Origin: Mixophyes australis
Taxonomy: Eukaryota; Chordata; Amphibia; Anura; Limnodynastidae
Direction of reading: 5' to 3'
Length of the DNA: 64,000 nucleotides
NCBI GenBank assembly: GCA_036250195.1
Contig: JAVHZZ010000003.1
Span: 341,105,875 to 341,169,874 of the forward strand
Below the pieces are notes generated by a model, which was given only the letters and a program-made list of their open reading frames with translations, did no database searches and had not been told where the DNA came from. Every line of letters starts with the position of its first letter. Within the stretch, counting starts at the first letter, position 1. Position numbers and translations under genes: made by a program. This document shows, piece after piece, positions 10,346 through 21,300 of the stretch.

Positions 10346-10554
10346 AGTCACCTACCCACCCATCCTCTAAAGTACATGCAGGTATTTCTGTAAAAATAAA
10401 TAAATAAAAATAAAATGTAAAATATAGAAATATATATTATATAGTAAGCACTTTATATGTGTAATCTTTGTAAATAGTTGACAAATAATGCTGGTGTCAT
10501 TGTATGGTTTGTGAGTATAATTTATTGCTCAAATTGATTTGTCACAGTCGGAGG

Positions 10555-10895
10555 GGTGGGAAAGTGGCACGGCCACATGCCTGGTTCCAGCTTCAACAGC
10601 TGGGCCAATACGGGCGGCGTGCCAGGTTTCAGCATTTGCTGATTTATGCCAAGGGGCTGGTCTCAGGAGAATGTTGCTGTGGTGCCTACATGGTAGGCAG
10701 AACACGCCCTATTTTTCCAGATGGAACTTGAAAAAGTTGGCAAATTTTCTTAGCCTTGCACGCCGCTTGTCTGTCAAATACAAGTTTGGAAGTGTTTAAT
10801 AAAGCTGTGACCAAAATAATTTTGCCAGATAATTGTCTCAGAGTCTTTCTTAATTAGTTCACTGCATGGGACACCGGTTGGTCGGCCTATATCCC
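10555..10895 (+). mobile_element. second copy of the DIRS-like tail
   Basis: This stretch repeats 9795-10130: the CCTGGTTCCAGCTTCAACAG block, GGAACTTGAAAAAGTTGGCA, CTTGCACGCCGCTTGTCTG, AATAAAGCTGTGACCAAAAT and GGTTGGTCGGCCTATATCCC. It lacks one segment after CAGGTTTCAGCA. It lies about 770 bp downstream of the first copy in direct orientation. Confidence 0.85.
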
Positions 10896-11144
10896 TTATA
10901 TAATGAACGAGAAATAATACTGTACAGTTCTCAATGATATAAAATAAGGTGATTTCCAGGGATAAATCTTTAAGATCTGGGCCATAATTCTTCATCATTA
11001 GCACATCAAAAACATTCTGTATGTAGTATGTTCTTCCCATGTTTGCATGGGTTTCTTCTGAACGCTCCAGTTTTTTTCCCACAGTTCAAAAACATATTTG
11101 TCGGTTGATAGGCTTCAGACAAAAAAACGGACCCTAGGGTAGAG

Positions 11145-11292
11145 CAGTGTTGGCTAACCTGTGACACTCCAGGTGTTTATGAAACTACAAATCCCAGCAT
11201 GCTTTGCAAATATATATCAGCTAATTGCTGGAAGGGTATGCTGGAACTTGTAGTTTCACAACACATGGAGTGTCACAGGTTAGCCAACACTG
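11145..11292. mobile_element. 148-bp hAT-type MITE
   Basis: The element starts CAGTGTTGGCTAACCTGTGA and ends with its complement, TCACAGGTTAGCCAACACTG, and is largely palindromic inside (AACTACAAATCCCAGCATGC against GCTGGAACTTGTAGTTTC). An exact 8-bp target duplication, GGGTAGAG, lies at 11137-11144 and 11293-11300, the length made by hAT transposases. It sits about 180 bp upstream of the psme4 promoter. Confidence 0.9.
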
Positions 11293-11469
11293 GGGTAGAG
11301 AGTTTACACTGCTTATACTTAACAGGAAATAATTACAATAAACCTAAATATAAAAAAATATCAAGGCTTAATGCATATGGTTTCGGAAAGGACGCGGCAG
11401 CGCATCCTATTTTGTTGCCCGAGAACTGACATGTTTGGCCCCTGTCCCTCTCTATTCATGCCAGATGTT

Positions 11470-11691
11470 GCCAGCTACGCACGTGACACAAATCGCAGTG
11501 ACGTCACGAGCCGAAAGAGGGGCGGAAGTGACGTTTTGAAGCACTCATGGGTGACGTGTGTGCCCTCCCTTCGGTTGCTTCGTCACCGGCAGACTGAGTG
11601 AGAGTTGGGAGAGGAGTGCGAGTCAGAGGCCGGCGGCGCAGTGATCCACAGGGACTGTAAGAGGAGGAGAACGGCACCGGGACAAGCCGCC
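11470..11691 (+). promoter_or_regulatory. psme4: psme4 promoter and 5' UTR (CpG-rich, TATA-less)
   Basis: CpG density rises sharply here against the AT-rich flank. Visible sites, in order: an E-box CACGTG at 11480-11485, a perfect palindromic CRE TGACGTCA at 11499-11506, an ETS-like GCGGAAGTG at 11522-11530 overlapping a TGACG half site, and another TGACGTG at 11552-11558. No TATA box is visible. The transcription start is probably around 11560-11620. Site roles are inferred from motif identity only. Confidence 0.75.
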
Positions 11692-11894
11692 ATGGGCGCT
11701 AGGGAGGAGAGGTTGGAGCAGCTGGGATTCACACCCCAGAAGGAGATAGTGTACAACCTGCTACTGCCCTATGCCGACAGGCTGGACCGGGAGTCCAATG
11801 AGCTCCTGGCGCAGATCAAGAGCAGCCTTGGTCGGGCTGTGCACTTGAGGGAGCTCTGGCCTGGAGTGCTCTTCTGGAGCCGAAAACTAAACAC
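11692..11894 (+). CDS. psme4: psme4 exon 1 (start codon, residues 1-67)
   Basis: The start ATG sits in an optimal Kozak context (GCCGCCATGG). An in-frame TGA at 11599 with no ATG after it confirms this start. The first 12 or so residues are charged and unlike the Pro/Gly-rich N terminus of mammalian PSME4, which is longer; from [10 protein letters not shown] onward the match to the family is clear, through the conserved LGRAV and LWPG..FW.RKL segments. The exon ends in phase 2 (codon for Thr split AC|G) at a GTGAGT donor. A minisatellite begins 16 bp past the exon. Confidence 0.96.
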
Positions 11895-14800
11895 GTGAGT
11901 CCATCTATTGTGTATCACCACATTGTGTGTATAGGACATCACCACATTGTGTGTGTGTGTGTGTGTGTATAGAACATCACCACATTGTGTGTGTGTATAG
12001 GACATCACCACATAGTGTGTGTGTGTATAGGACATCACCACATAGTGTGTGTGTGTATAGGACATCACCACATAGTGTGTGTGTGTATAGGACATCACCA
12101 CATAGTGTGTGTGTGTATAGGACATCACCACATAGTGTGTGTGTGTATAGGACATCACCACATAGTGTGTGTGTGTATAGGACATCACCACATAGTGTGT
12201 GTGTATAGGACATCACCACATAGTGTGTGTGTATAGGACATCACCACATAGTGTGTGTGTGTATAGGACATCACCACATAGTGTGTGTGTGTATAGGACA
12301 TCACCACATAGTGTGTGTGTGTATAGGACATCACCACATAGTGTGTGTGTGTATAGGACATCACCACATAGTGTGTGTGTGTATAGGACATCACCACATA
12401 GTGTGTGTGTGTATAGGACATCACCACATAGTGTGTGTGTGTATAGGACATCACCACATAGTGTGTGTGTGTGTATAGGACATCACTACATAGTGTGTGT
12501 GTGTATAGGACATCACCACATAGTGTGTGTGTGTATAGGACATCACCACATAGTGTGTGTGTGTATAGGACATCACCACATAGTGTGTGTGTGTATAGGA
12601 CATCACCACATAGTGTGTGTGTGTATAGGACATCACCACATAGTGTGTGTGTGTATAGGACATCACCACATAGTGTGTGTGTGTATAGGACATCACCACA
12701 TAGTGTGTGTGTGTATAGGACATCACCACATAGTGTGTGTGTGTATAGGACATCACCACATAGTGTGTGTGTGTATAGGACATCACCACATAGTGTGTGT
12801 GTGTATAGGACATCACCACATAGTGTGTGTGTGTGTGTATAGGACACACTGTATATGACACTTACATAATGTGGACCATACACTTCTTGTCATTGGTGCG
12901 TCTGACCTTTTTGCTTTTGATATCGTTCCTCCAGTAACAGAGCCACATTCGGTTGTAAGCTCTTGTATCTAGTACTGTATTGTACTTAATGTGTTAAATA
13001 ATTAGGGCACTGATTGTATTGTTGAAATTGTCAAAAATCATATCTTTATATCCTGTTACCCATTGCACTTTAAGCTCTTTCTAAGATACTTTAACCTTCC
13101 TCTATAGCAATGTATCTTTTTAGGTATATCCCAAGAAGTGACCGGATTGATTGCATTGCTCACTTAAAATAACTGTTAATATATGTCTATGCATATATAT
13201 ATTATACATTACTTTGTGAGATACTTTTAATACATGACCTCTACTTGAGTGCATGGACTATGTTCTTTGTATCTGTGTTCAGTCTCTTTAGTATCCTCTT
13301 TCATATGTATTGGTAATTATTAGCCTCTCAAGCATTAGCCTTGATTTTACATGGTGTGTAAACAGTACAGTTTTAAGCTGTATACCATATGACCTTCCAT
13401 TTGATTATATATGATGTAGCCAGTAAATATGGCTGGTGTTTAGATAAAGCTTTGCCCTACATGATCACTGTCATGACTGTACACATGACCTTCTCCTTGC
13501 AATCAGTTTATCTACTGTATTAATGATTACTTTGTTATTTGTAATCTTAATACTGTTAATTCTATCATATGAATGACTTGTCTCATTATGCGTGTTATTG
13601 TAGATGTCAGGTAGCGGAGGTTTTGTTTACTGGGGAGTTTAAATAACCACCTCATAATATGTTGTTCCATTTAGTGAATAAGGGCCACATTACATCTGAA
13701 TGAATGTCTGTGCAACTGCAGCAGTGTTTGCTGATTGGTGGATCAGTATATTAATTGTACATTCTGAGAGGTTAAACTGCCTTGCCAGCTCTGAGAGAAT
13801 ATTATCTGTCACTTGTACACATATAATCCAAGCCTGTGTGTAGAATAGAACCGTATAATTACTGTGTGATTTGTTCAGTTTGCAACTGACACTGATGGAC
13901 TTTTTTGTACTTTGTCACTTGTTCAAAGGCATATTTCACTTATGTAGCAAACTTTTATTCAGTGCTTGCAAAGCATACCATTGGGTGTCAGTCTGTTACC
14001 GCTGTCATTTTGATGCTGCATTTTATATTTTGTCTGCACTGGAAAATATAGAGGTTTAAACCAGGGTAGTGCAAATCATTGACGGGAGATGCATTATGGA
14101 TTTTTACACAGGATACTTTTTATTATTTGCTAACAACTTTGCATGCCTGATGAAAGGATCCAATATAGATACTTTTTATTATTATTATTTTACACAAATG
14201 ATGTTCCTACCTTATTTAGCCATATCAGACAACTCTGCTATTAAGTATTGCAAAATGTGGGACATAGTTCTGTTTCAGGGATCATTCACACTTTTTTGTC
14301 ACTTTCAAGCTTTTAAATTGAGGTGTATGAAAGATAAGAAATATATTGTACTCCTTTCAGACAATTAATACAGGTGAATAATGTAACTGTATTGATAAAA
14401 GTGTGCAGCCCACATTACAATCAAAGGGATTTGTGTGTTTTTCATTTAGTTTTCATGCATGGTAAGCAGCCTTAGGCAGTGTTCCTAATAAGGGCCTGTG
14501 TGCAGTGGCATCTATCCTCCTTTCTGTGGTTTGACAGGGCAACAGAGGAGAGAGAGAGACTCGCTCAGATCCCTATGGAGAGATGCAGGAACAGTACACA
14601 TGAATGCATTACATGGGACTAGACAAATTCCAGCCACTGCACCTAAAACCAGTAATGCCAAAATAATAAAGTTTGGGAGTCATTTGTATTGATGCAAATG
14701 GATGCACGTTTTTTCTGTCTCCTTAAAAGATCCTAAATTACAGAATTTGTAATTTAGCTTTGCCATAGTGGATGACTGAATAGTGATAGGGGAAAGCAGA

Positions 14801-15315
14801 GCGTGTTCTATTTGCTTTGTCTCTGTTCTGTCCTCTGCTGTGGTATAGTGTTTGTGCTTTGTTCTTACATTCCTTCAATGATTACTGGACCTGATTCATT
14901 AAGGAACGTAAATGGCGTTACATGTCATGTTTTGTGTAAAATTCCCAGAACTGGATCATATGCCTATGACATAATGGCAACCAATTAATCTTCAGGCGCA
15001 AAGGACCCTTATGATTGCCTATAATTTCAGGGGTGGAATGGGTGTAGGGGTGATAGAGGGGCATATGTATGTAGTCAGTGTACAGTAACTGTGTGCCAAC
15101 CTCAAGTGCATGCAGCAGCGCCAGATTCAAGCATTGGACATCTCAAAGGTACCTGTTTTTCCGGCTTACCGCTTGCACCAGCTACAGGTCAGGTGTAGAT
15201 GCCTAGTGATAGTGATGATGGTTGCATATTCATGTTAGAAAATATGATTGCAGTCAGCAGCAACTGTAAAAATGCAACTTCTGTATTGTAGACATTAACA
15301 GCATGCTTACGTGTT

Positions 15316-15346
<31 letters not shown>

Positions 15347-18300
15347 CTTTGATAGTTTTATATTGAAAGCAGTAGGAGAAGTGGCGGTACCTCGGCCAAT
15401 GTATATATTATGTACCTGGATCAGCCACAACATTATAACCACTGAACAGTGATGTGAATAACATTGATTATCTCGTTACAATGCCACCTGTCAAGGGGTG
15501 GAATATATAAGGCAGTTGGAAGCGGGAAAAATGGGTAAGTGTAAGGATATGAGCGACTTGTGATGGCTAGACGGCAGTTTTTTTGGGGTGTTCCTGGCTA
15601 GCACCTATCATCATTTATTTATATAGTGCACTAATTCCGCAGCGCTGTACAGAGAACTCACTCACACCAGTCCCTGCCCCATTGGAGCTTACAGTCTAAA
15701 TTCCCTAATATAGACACACACTCACACACACACACACACACACACAGACAGACAGGGAGAGACTAGGGTCAATTTTGATAGCAACCAATTAAGCTACCTG
15801 TATGTTTTTGGAGTGTGGGAGGAAACCGGAGCACCCGGAGGAAACCCACACAAACACAAGGAGAACATGCAAACTCCACACAGATAAGACTATGTTTGTG
15901 AATTGAACTCATGACCACAGTGCTGTGAGGCAGAAGTGCTAACCACTACTCCACTGTGCTGCCCCCACCTATCAAAAGTGGTTCAAGGAAGGACAGTCTG
16001 TGAACCTGTGATGGGGGTCACGAGATTCCAAGGCTCATTGATGAACATAGGAAATTAAGTCTAGCCCGTCTGATCCAATCCCACAGAAGAGCTACTGTAG
16101 CACAAATCGCTGAAAAAGTTAATGTTGGCTATGATAGAAAGGTGTCAGAATACACAGTGTATTGCAACTTGCTGCGTATGGAACTGTGTAGCCGCAGACC
16201 GGTCAGAGTGCTCATGCTGACCCCTGTCCACCGCAGAAATCACAAGGATAATGTGACCTGCAATACTGCAATAATTGTTCAGGAATGGTTTAGGAACATG
16301 AGAGTTCAAAGTGTTGACTTGGCCTCCAAATTCCCCAGGTTTTCGGTCCAATCGAGCATCTTGGGGTGTGTTGGGAAAAAAACAAGTCTGAGTCATGGAA
16401 GGCCCACTTTCCAACTTACAGGGCTTAAAGAATCTGCTGCTAATGTCTTGGTGCCAGATACCACAGGCCACTTTCAGAGGTCTTGTGGAGCCCATGCCTT
16501 GACGGGGCAGTGCAATAGTGGCTTCAGAGGGACCTACACAATATTTGGCAGGTGGTTTTAATGTTTTGTCATTAATTACTATTACTAACAGGTGACATTA
16601 ATTGTTCCATTATCTTTCTGTGCGTTCTGGTGGGGTTTTATATTCCACGTATATATTGGATCTATTCCGTCTTACCTGTCAGAGCAGAGCGTATGTAGAC
16701 CCGTATTCAACAAGAGACATTTCTTCAGATCTGCTCCTTATTGAATACGGACCTGTGTGTGCACGAATTGTGCGTGTTTTAAAAAAACACAATTTGCGCT
16801 CGTCTTGCGTGCCTTAATGAATCGGGCCCACTGTGAGCATTAACCTCATCATCATCATTTATTTATATAGTGCCACTAATTCCGCAGCGCTGTACAGAGA
16901 ACTCACTCACATCAGTCCCTGTCCCATTGGGGCTTACAGTCTAAATTCCCTCACACAGACACACAGACACACAGACACACAGACACACAGACACACAGAC
17001 ACACAGACACACAGACACACAGACACACAGACACACAGACACACAGACACACAGACACACAGACACGGGTCAATTTGTTAGCAGCCAATTAACCTACCAG
17101 TATGTCTGTGGAGTGTGGGAGGAAACCGGAGCACCCGCAGAAAACCCACGCACACACGGGGAGAACATACAAACTCTTCACAGATAAGGACGTGGTCGGG
17201 AATTGAACTCATGACCCCAGTGCTGTAAGGCAAAAGTGCTAACCACTAAGCCACAGTGCTGCTCAACCTCTCCTCCATTAACTCGTTAAAATAGAACTGA
17301 GGATAGACTTTGGATGCCAATATGCATATATCCCTTGTTTACTGGATCCGTTAGCCCCAGGATCTTTAAAGACACACAACCACATTTAAAAAACACCACG
17401 GAGGCACAGTACTAGTGCATGTTTACACTCTGCTCTTGAGACACGCCTCCGCTAAATACAAGTGTACCTATGTTTGCAGAGAGGTTGACAAATCTAAAGA
17501 GGCGCAGTACGCAGAAGAGTTCACTTCACATCAATGTCCAGTCTCCTGCCACTTTAGAACCGCCTTCATTAAATGAAATATTACTGATTTTTTTTATCTT
17601 ATTTTATTAAAATACTGTTCTATTTTAACTCATTTGTGTTTTAAAGTAATCATAATGGTCTTCCTTTACATGTAGCATTTTTATATGCTTGAATGTTTTA
17701 TTTGTATTCAATATTGGGCAAAGGGCAAATGAAAGGCACACCGTGCATCCCATTACATGTTCACTGATCTCCACCAGCTCAGACCTGTTGCCAAAATAGT
17801 CGCTTTGCAGAGTGTAAATGACTGGGCGTCTTTCCAAAAGATGAAGGAATGCCCCTAAAAATTTGACCCCTCAACTTTTATCTCATTTCAGCAATCTTGT
17901 TCTGAAATCCCCTTTTGCACTTCTCTGTGTAACAAGGTATATCATTGATGTACTTTCTCTGTACTTGGCGAGCCCTTGCTTTGGTCAACATCTCGCATCA
18001 GGTGGCATAAACTTTTTTTCCTCCACAAACTCTGGCATTTTGACCATCGACTGATGCTCTTCGGTTTAAAATCTAGGTACACCTCTGCACATTGATGTAT
18101 AATGCAATGCATCTTGGCTTTGGGGCCCGTACTATCAAACTTTTAGAGGCAATTTCTTTGTATCTTAGCTGATACACGTGTTTTGGCACCCTATATAGAA
18201 GGTCTGGCTGACTGCTAGGTTTGCCTGACTGGTTCCTGATATGTACATTATTATTTTATTGTTGCATACTGTTAAAGAGGCTGAAACTTCACTGTACTTG

Positions 18301-21300
18301 ATAATCACAATCACTTGGAACTCTGAACAATATTTGTTTGTGTGTTACTGTTTAATGGAGTTTTCCATTCTTGACAACCCAGTAAGGCAGCCTTACCTCA
18401 GTCAAATAGCCTTTTCAGTGAGTTTCCATTTTCCCCATATTACCTGTACTGAGCCATTAGTCCAACTGACAGCATGGAGAGAGATTTCAGGTGGCAGGTT
18501 GAATCTAACTTCGTTTCACCCAGTATTGCACGAACAGTTATTTGCTCTTTATGCTCACTGTGATTTAGCCCAAATAAGCATTATTACAATCTTGAAATAA
18601 TTGCTATTTTTTCAATTAGGTTTTTGTAAAAAATAAAATAAAAAATATGATTTTGAGTAGACATGTCCTACTACATCATGTGTAACAAGACGTTGGTACA
18701 AATGATAGACAATTTATTTGGAAAACTCACTATATTCCAGTAAATAACTAACATGTTTTAATCATACTTTCCTACTCTCCTGGAATATCCGGATCACACA
18801 GAAATTTCGCAGCACAGTAGGTCACCTTTCTGGATTCCGCTCCACTTACATCTGAAGTGGGTGGGGCCTTGTTTCAAAGCGAATTGTGCAGCCATGACCC
18901 TGCCTCCTAGACATTCTGGTTTTGGTAACAATTGTGCCTGTCTGCATGCAATTATAACGTCCTAAAACAAAAAAAGGGGAGGGATTAATTATCTATGTTC
19001 AGATTTGTTCAAGCTGTGATCTCTGAGGTGAAGACAGCTAAATGCAGATGCATGGGACTGGACAGAAGCCATCATCCATTTTCTATTGGTTACATACTCC
19101 AAACACCTGCTTTAGTAAGTCACTTTATTTACTGTATGTTCAGAAAAAACTAAGGCCTTAAAATCATGTCATGTTAACCTTACTATTGGTACTGCAATAG
19201 TAAACTGATATGTAAAAGCTTATGAGAAGCACGAGTGTAACTGTAATCATGTATAAAGTTCTCTATTAATATTGGAGCTGGCAGATGACAAGAGTGTACA
19301 TGTTGTTATGAAGCCTCATTCCAGGAACATCTCTGGTATGACTTGATCCTCATTCCCAAATGTTGTTGTTAAATCCATGTTTGAGCTTTGTGAACATGTT
19401 CTGTATTGATTCTGATTTTCTGTCACATTACCCGTGCATCACCACTGACAGCATTGTGACTGTGCAGAACAAGCTTTACTTACAGGCATAAATATGTATG
19501 GCAAAAACTCTAATTTGCTGCACTTATCGTGTTGTGTTTCTTTCTATATACATCTAATATCATTTATGCAGCACAAGCTTTGTCTGTTGCACCGTTAATG
19601 AGCTATCATAGAAACATAGAGATATTGGCAAATGTACAAAGTGGAGGATCTTTCTCTGACATACTTGTTACATTGCTATTAAAGCATTGAGTCTTCACAG
19701 TTTTGAAGTGGTCATCTGTCTTGTACTGTTCATGTCTCTTATAGGAAGTGCTATAATGAGCTAACTACATGCTAGTTATCTCGTATCATAGTGGTTATGG
19801 AGGCATTAGTTGGTTTACAGTGGGGGACTTCCAATGAACTAAACATATCCTCCTCTCCCCACTCTTATCCACCGCCACAATTCATTCCTCGCCCCACAGC
19901 CCTCTTTCGTTATTCACCTCCCTTGTAATCCATTCTTAAATCTGTTGCTTCTTGCATCATATGGAAGTGGCAGGCAGAGGAGTGAATATCACACACCAAG
20001 CTGCTTCTCATGATAGGCTGCAGCTTGATGATGACATCACTAGAGTGCCCTGACACAGCCTGACATTGACATAGGACAACCGCATGGGGTGTGAGAGTAT
20101 CCGGAGGTAGGCTTTTTTTTTTTTTTTTTTTAAAGCAGCCTTGGATTTGTATATGAAGAATACAAAGACAAGTACCCGTTTTAAAAAAAATAAAATTAAA
20201 GCGTGTATGGTGTAAAATTGATCTATTTACTATAATACTTTGAAGGCTTGAGAATCCGCATATGTCATTGTGCCATAAATTCAATAATCTTTTACCAAGA
20301 AAAGCATACATGACAGTGCTAAGTCCCCTGTCCCAGCCTGTATACAAGGACTGGATGGCAACTTATAGCACTGAGGGATAGTTAAGGGTGGCCCAGTGTG
20401 TGATACCACCAGATGATGGATTACTAAGCTACGGAGGAGGTGTGTCTAGCTTTTTGTCCATCCTCAAACAAGGCAGCACCTCCAGAAATGCACCCTCTAC
20501 ATTATGTTAAATATAGATATCTCTTCCCATGTGAGATTTTTTTTTGCCTGTGGACATAACATGAGGTGTGCAAGTTTTTCCCAGATTGTATTTAGTTTTC
20601 AACAGTCCGATAAGCAAAGCTCCTCCCATCAGTACCTGCTAAAGGGCACGTGACGACCCAAAACATAATTTTCATTGCAGACCTGCAATTTTGTATTTTC
20701 AAAAATGATCTTTACCACTCCTGTTGGTAACAAACTGTCAGAAGATGGTGATATATGGGGGTGTTCTTTCTTTGTCATAGCTGGGTTCAGGTCTATGACC
20801 AAACATACTAGTTGTGTGGTGAAGGGAGGAGGAAATCATTTCAAATCACTATGTAAGCTGAGTGCATGCAGCTTTCTCCATGGAATAACCACTTCTAAGT
20901 ACTCGTGGCTCCACGTCTATGAGCAGAGCATCATGAAGCGGGACATATCTCCTGAATTTCCATGGAGTTGGGACATATTATTGTCAGACAGTGCAGCTCT
21001 ATCCTACCTGTTGTTTTAGATTTTACTACCTGCGTCTGCTGGTGTCTCAGTTGCTGCTTAGATCAGTCTTGAAATGTTGGATCCCTGTTTAGATTGGAAA
21101 ATCAGTAGTACCAACATCTGTCCCTGAAATATATTAATAGTCCCCACCAACCCCACATTACATCACGCACCAATCCCCACATAACCATAACCCCCTCCCA
21201 ACACACTCACCTGCTTGGTGTGGGAGTGAGACAGCAGTGAAGTCTCCACGGGTAATTGGAGGGAGGTATAGTGAGAGGAGAGATGGAGGAACAGATAATA

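Larger units (their letters stand above)
8780..10350 (+). mobile_element. internally deleted DIRS-like retroelement
   Basis: From 8787 the translation reads GLVPKKAAENFRLIQHLSY, then ALMAKLEVEST, LPLHPDSFRL, HFFEAF and, at 9171-9185, the LDDFL active-site box: a DIRS-type reverse transcriptase across frameshifts. At about 9260 it passes directly into the end of an SGNH-hydrolase-like domain (GAGIDRVRNKVKSAIAKFI, then DGVHL at 9408-9422 with the catalytic Asp and His). RNase H, methyltransferase and tyrosine recombinase were not seen, so a large internal part is missing. A tandem 184-bp duplication, an AATAAA near 10031 and the shared tail repeat follow. Confidence 0.8.

Noticed and set aside
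1..11470. A second host gene upstream of psme4
   Set aside because: All long or conserved-looking frames belong to retroelements; no exon of a known neighbour gene was recognised on either strand.
11605..11691. An N-terminal extension of psme4 from a TTG at 11605
   Set aside because: No ATG lies between the in-frame TGA at 11599 and 11692, and the ATG at 11692 has an ideal Kozak context.
11911..12842. CRISPR-like array (regular repeats)
   Set aside because: The units abut without spacers and the host is a vertebrate; it is a minisatellite.
11769..12883. Long open frames (up to 232 codons) on both strands at the minisatellite
   Set aside because: They exist only because the unit is 30 bp and has no stop in several frames. 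The peptides are pure repeats of [10 protein letters not shown] or YTHTLCGDV type with no start context or exon.
16833..17081. Protein rich in THRHTDTQ repeats
   Set aside because: It is the translation of an 8-bp microsatellite inside a SINE.
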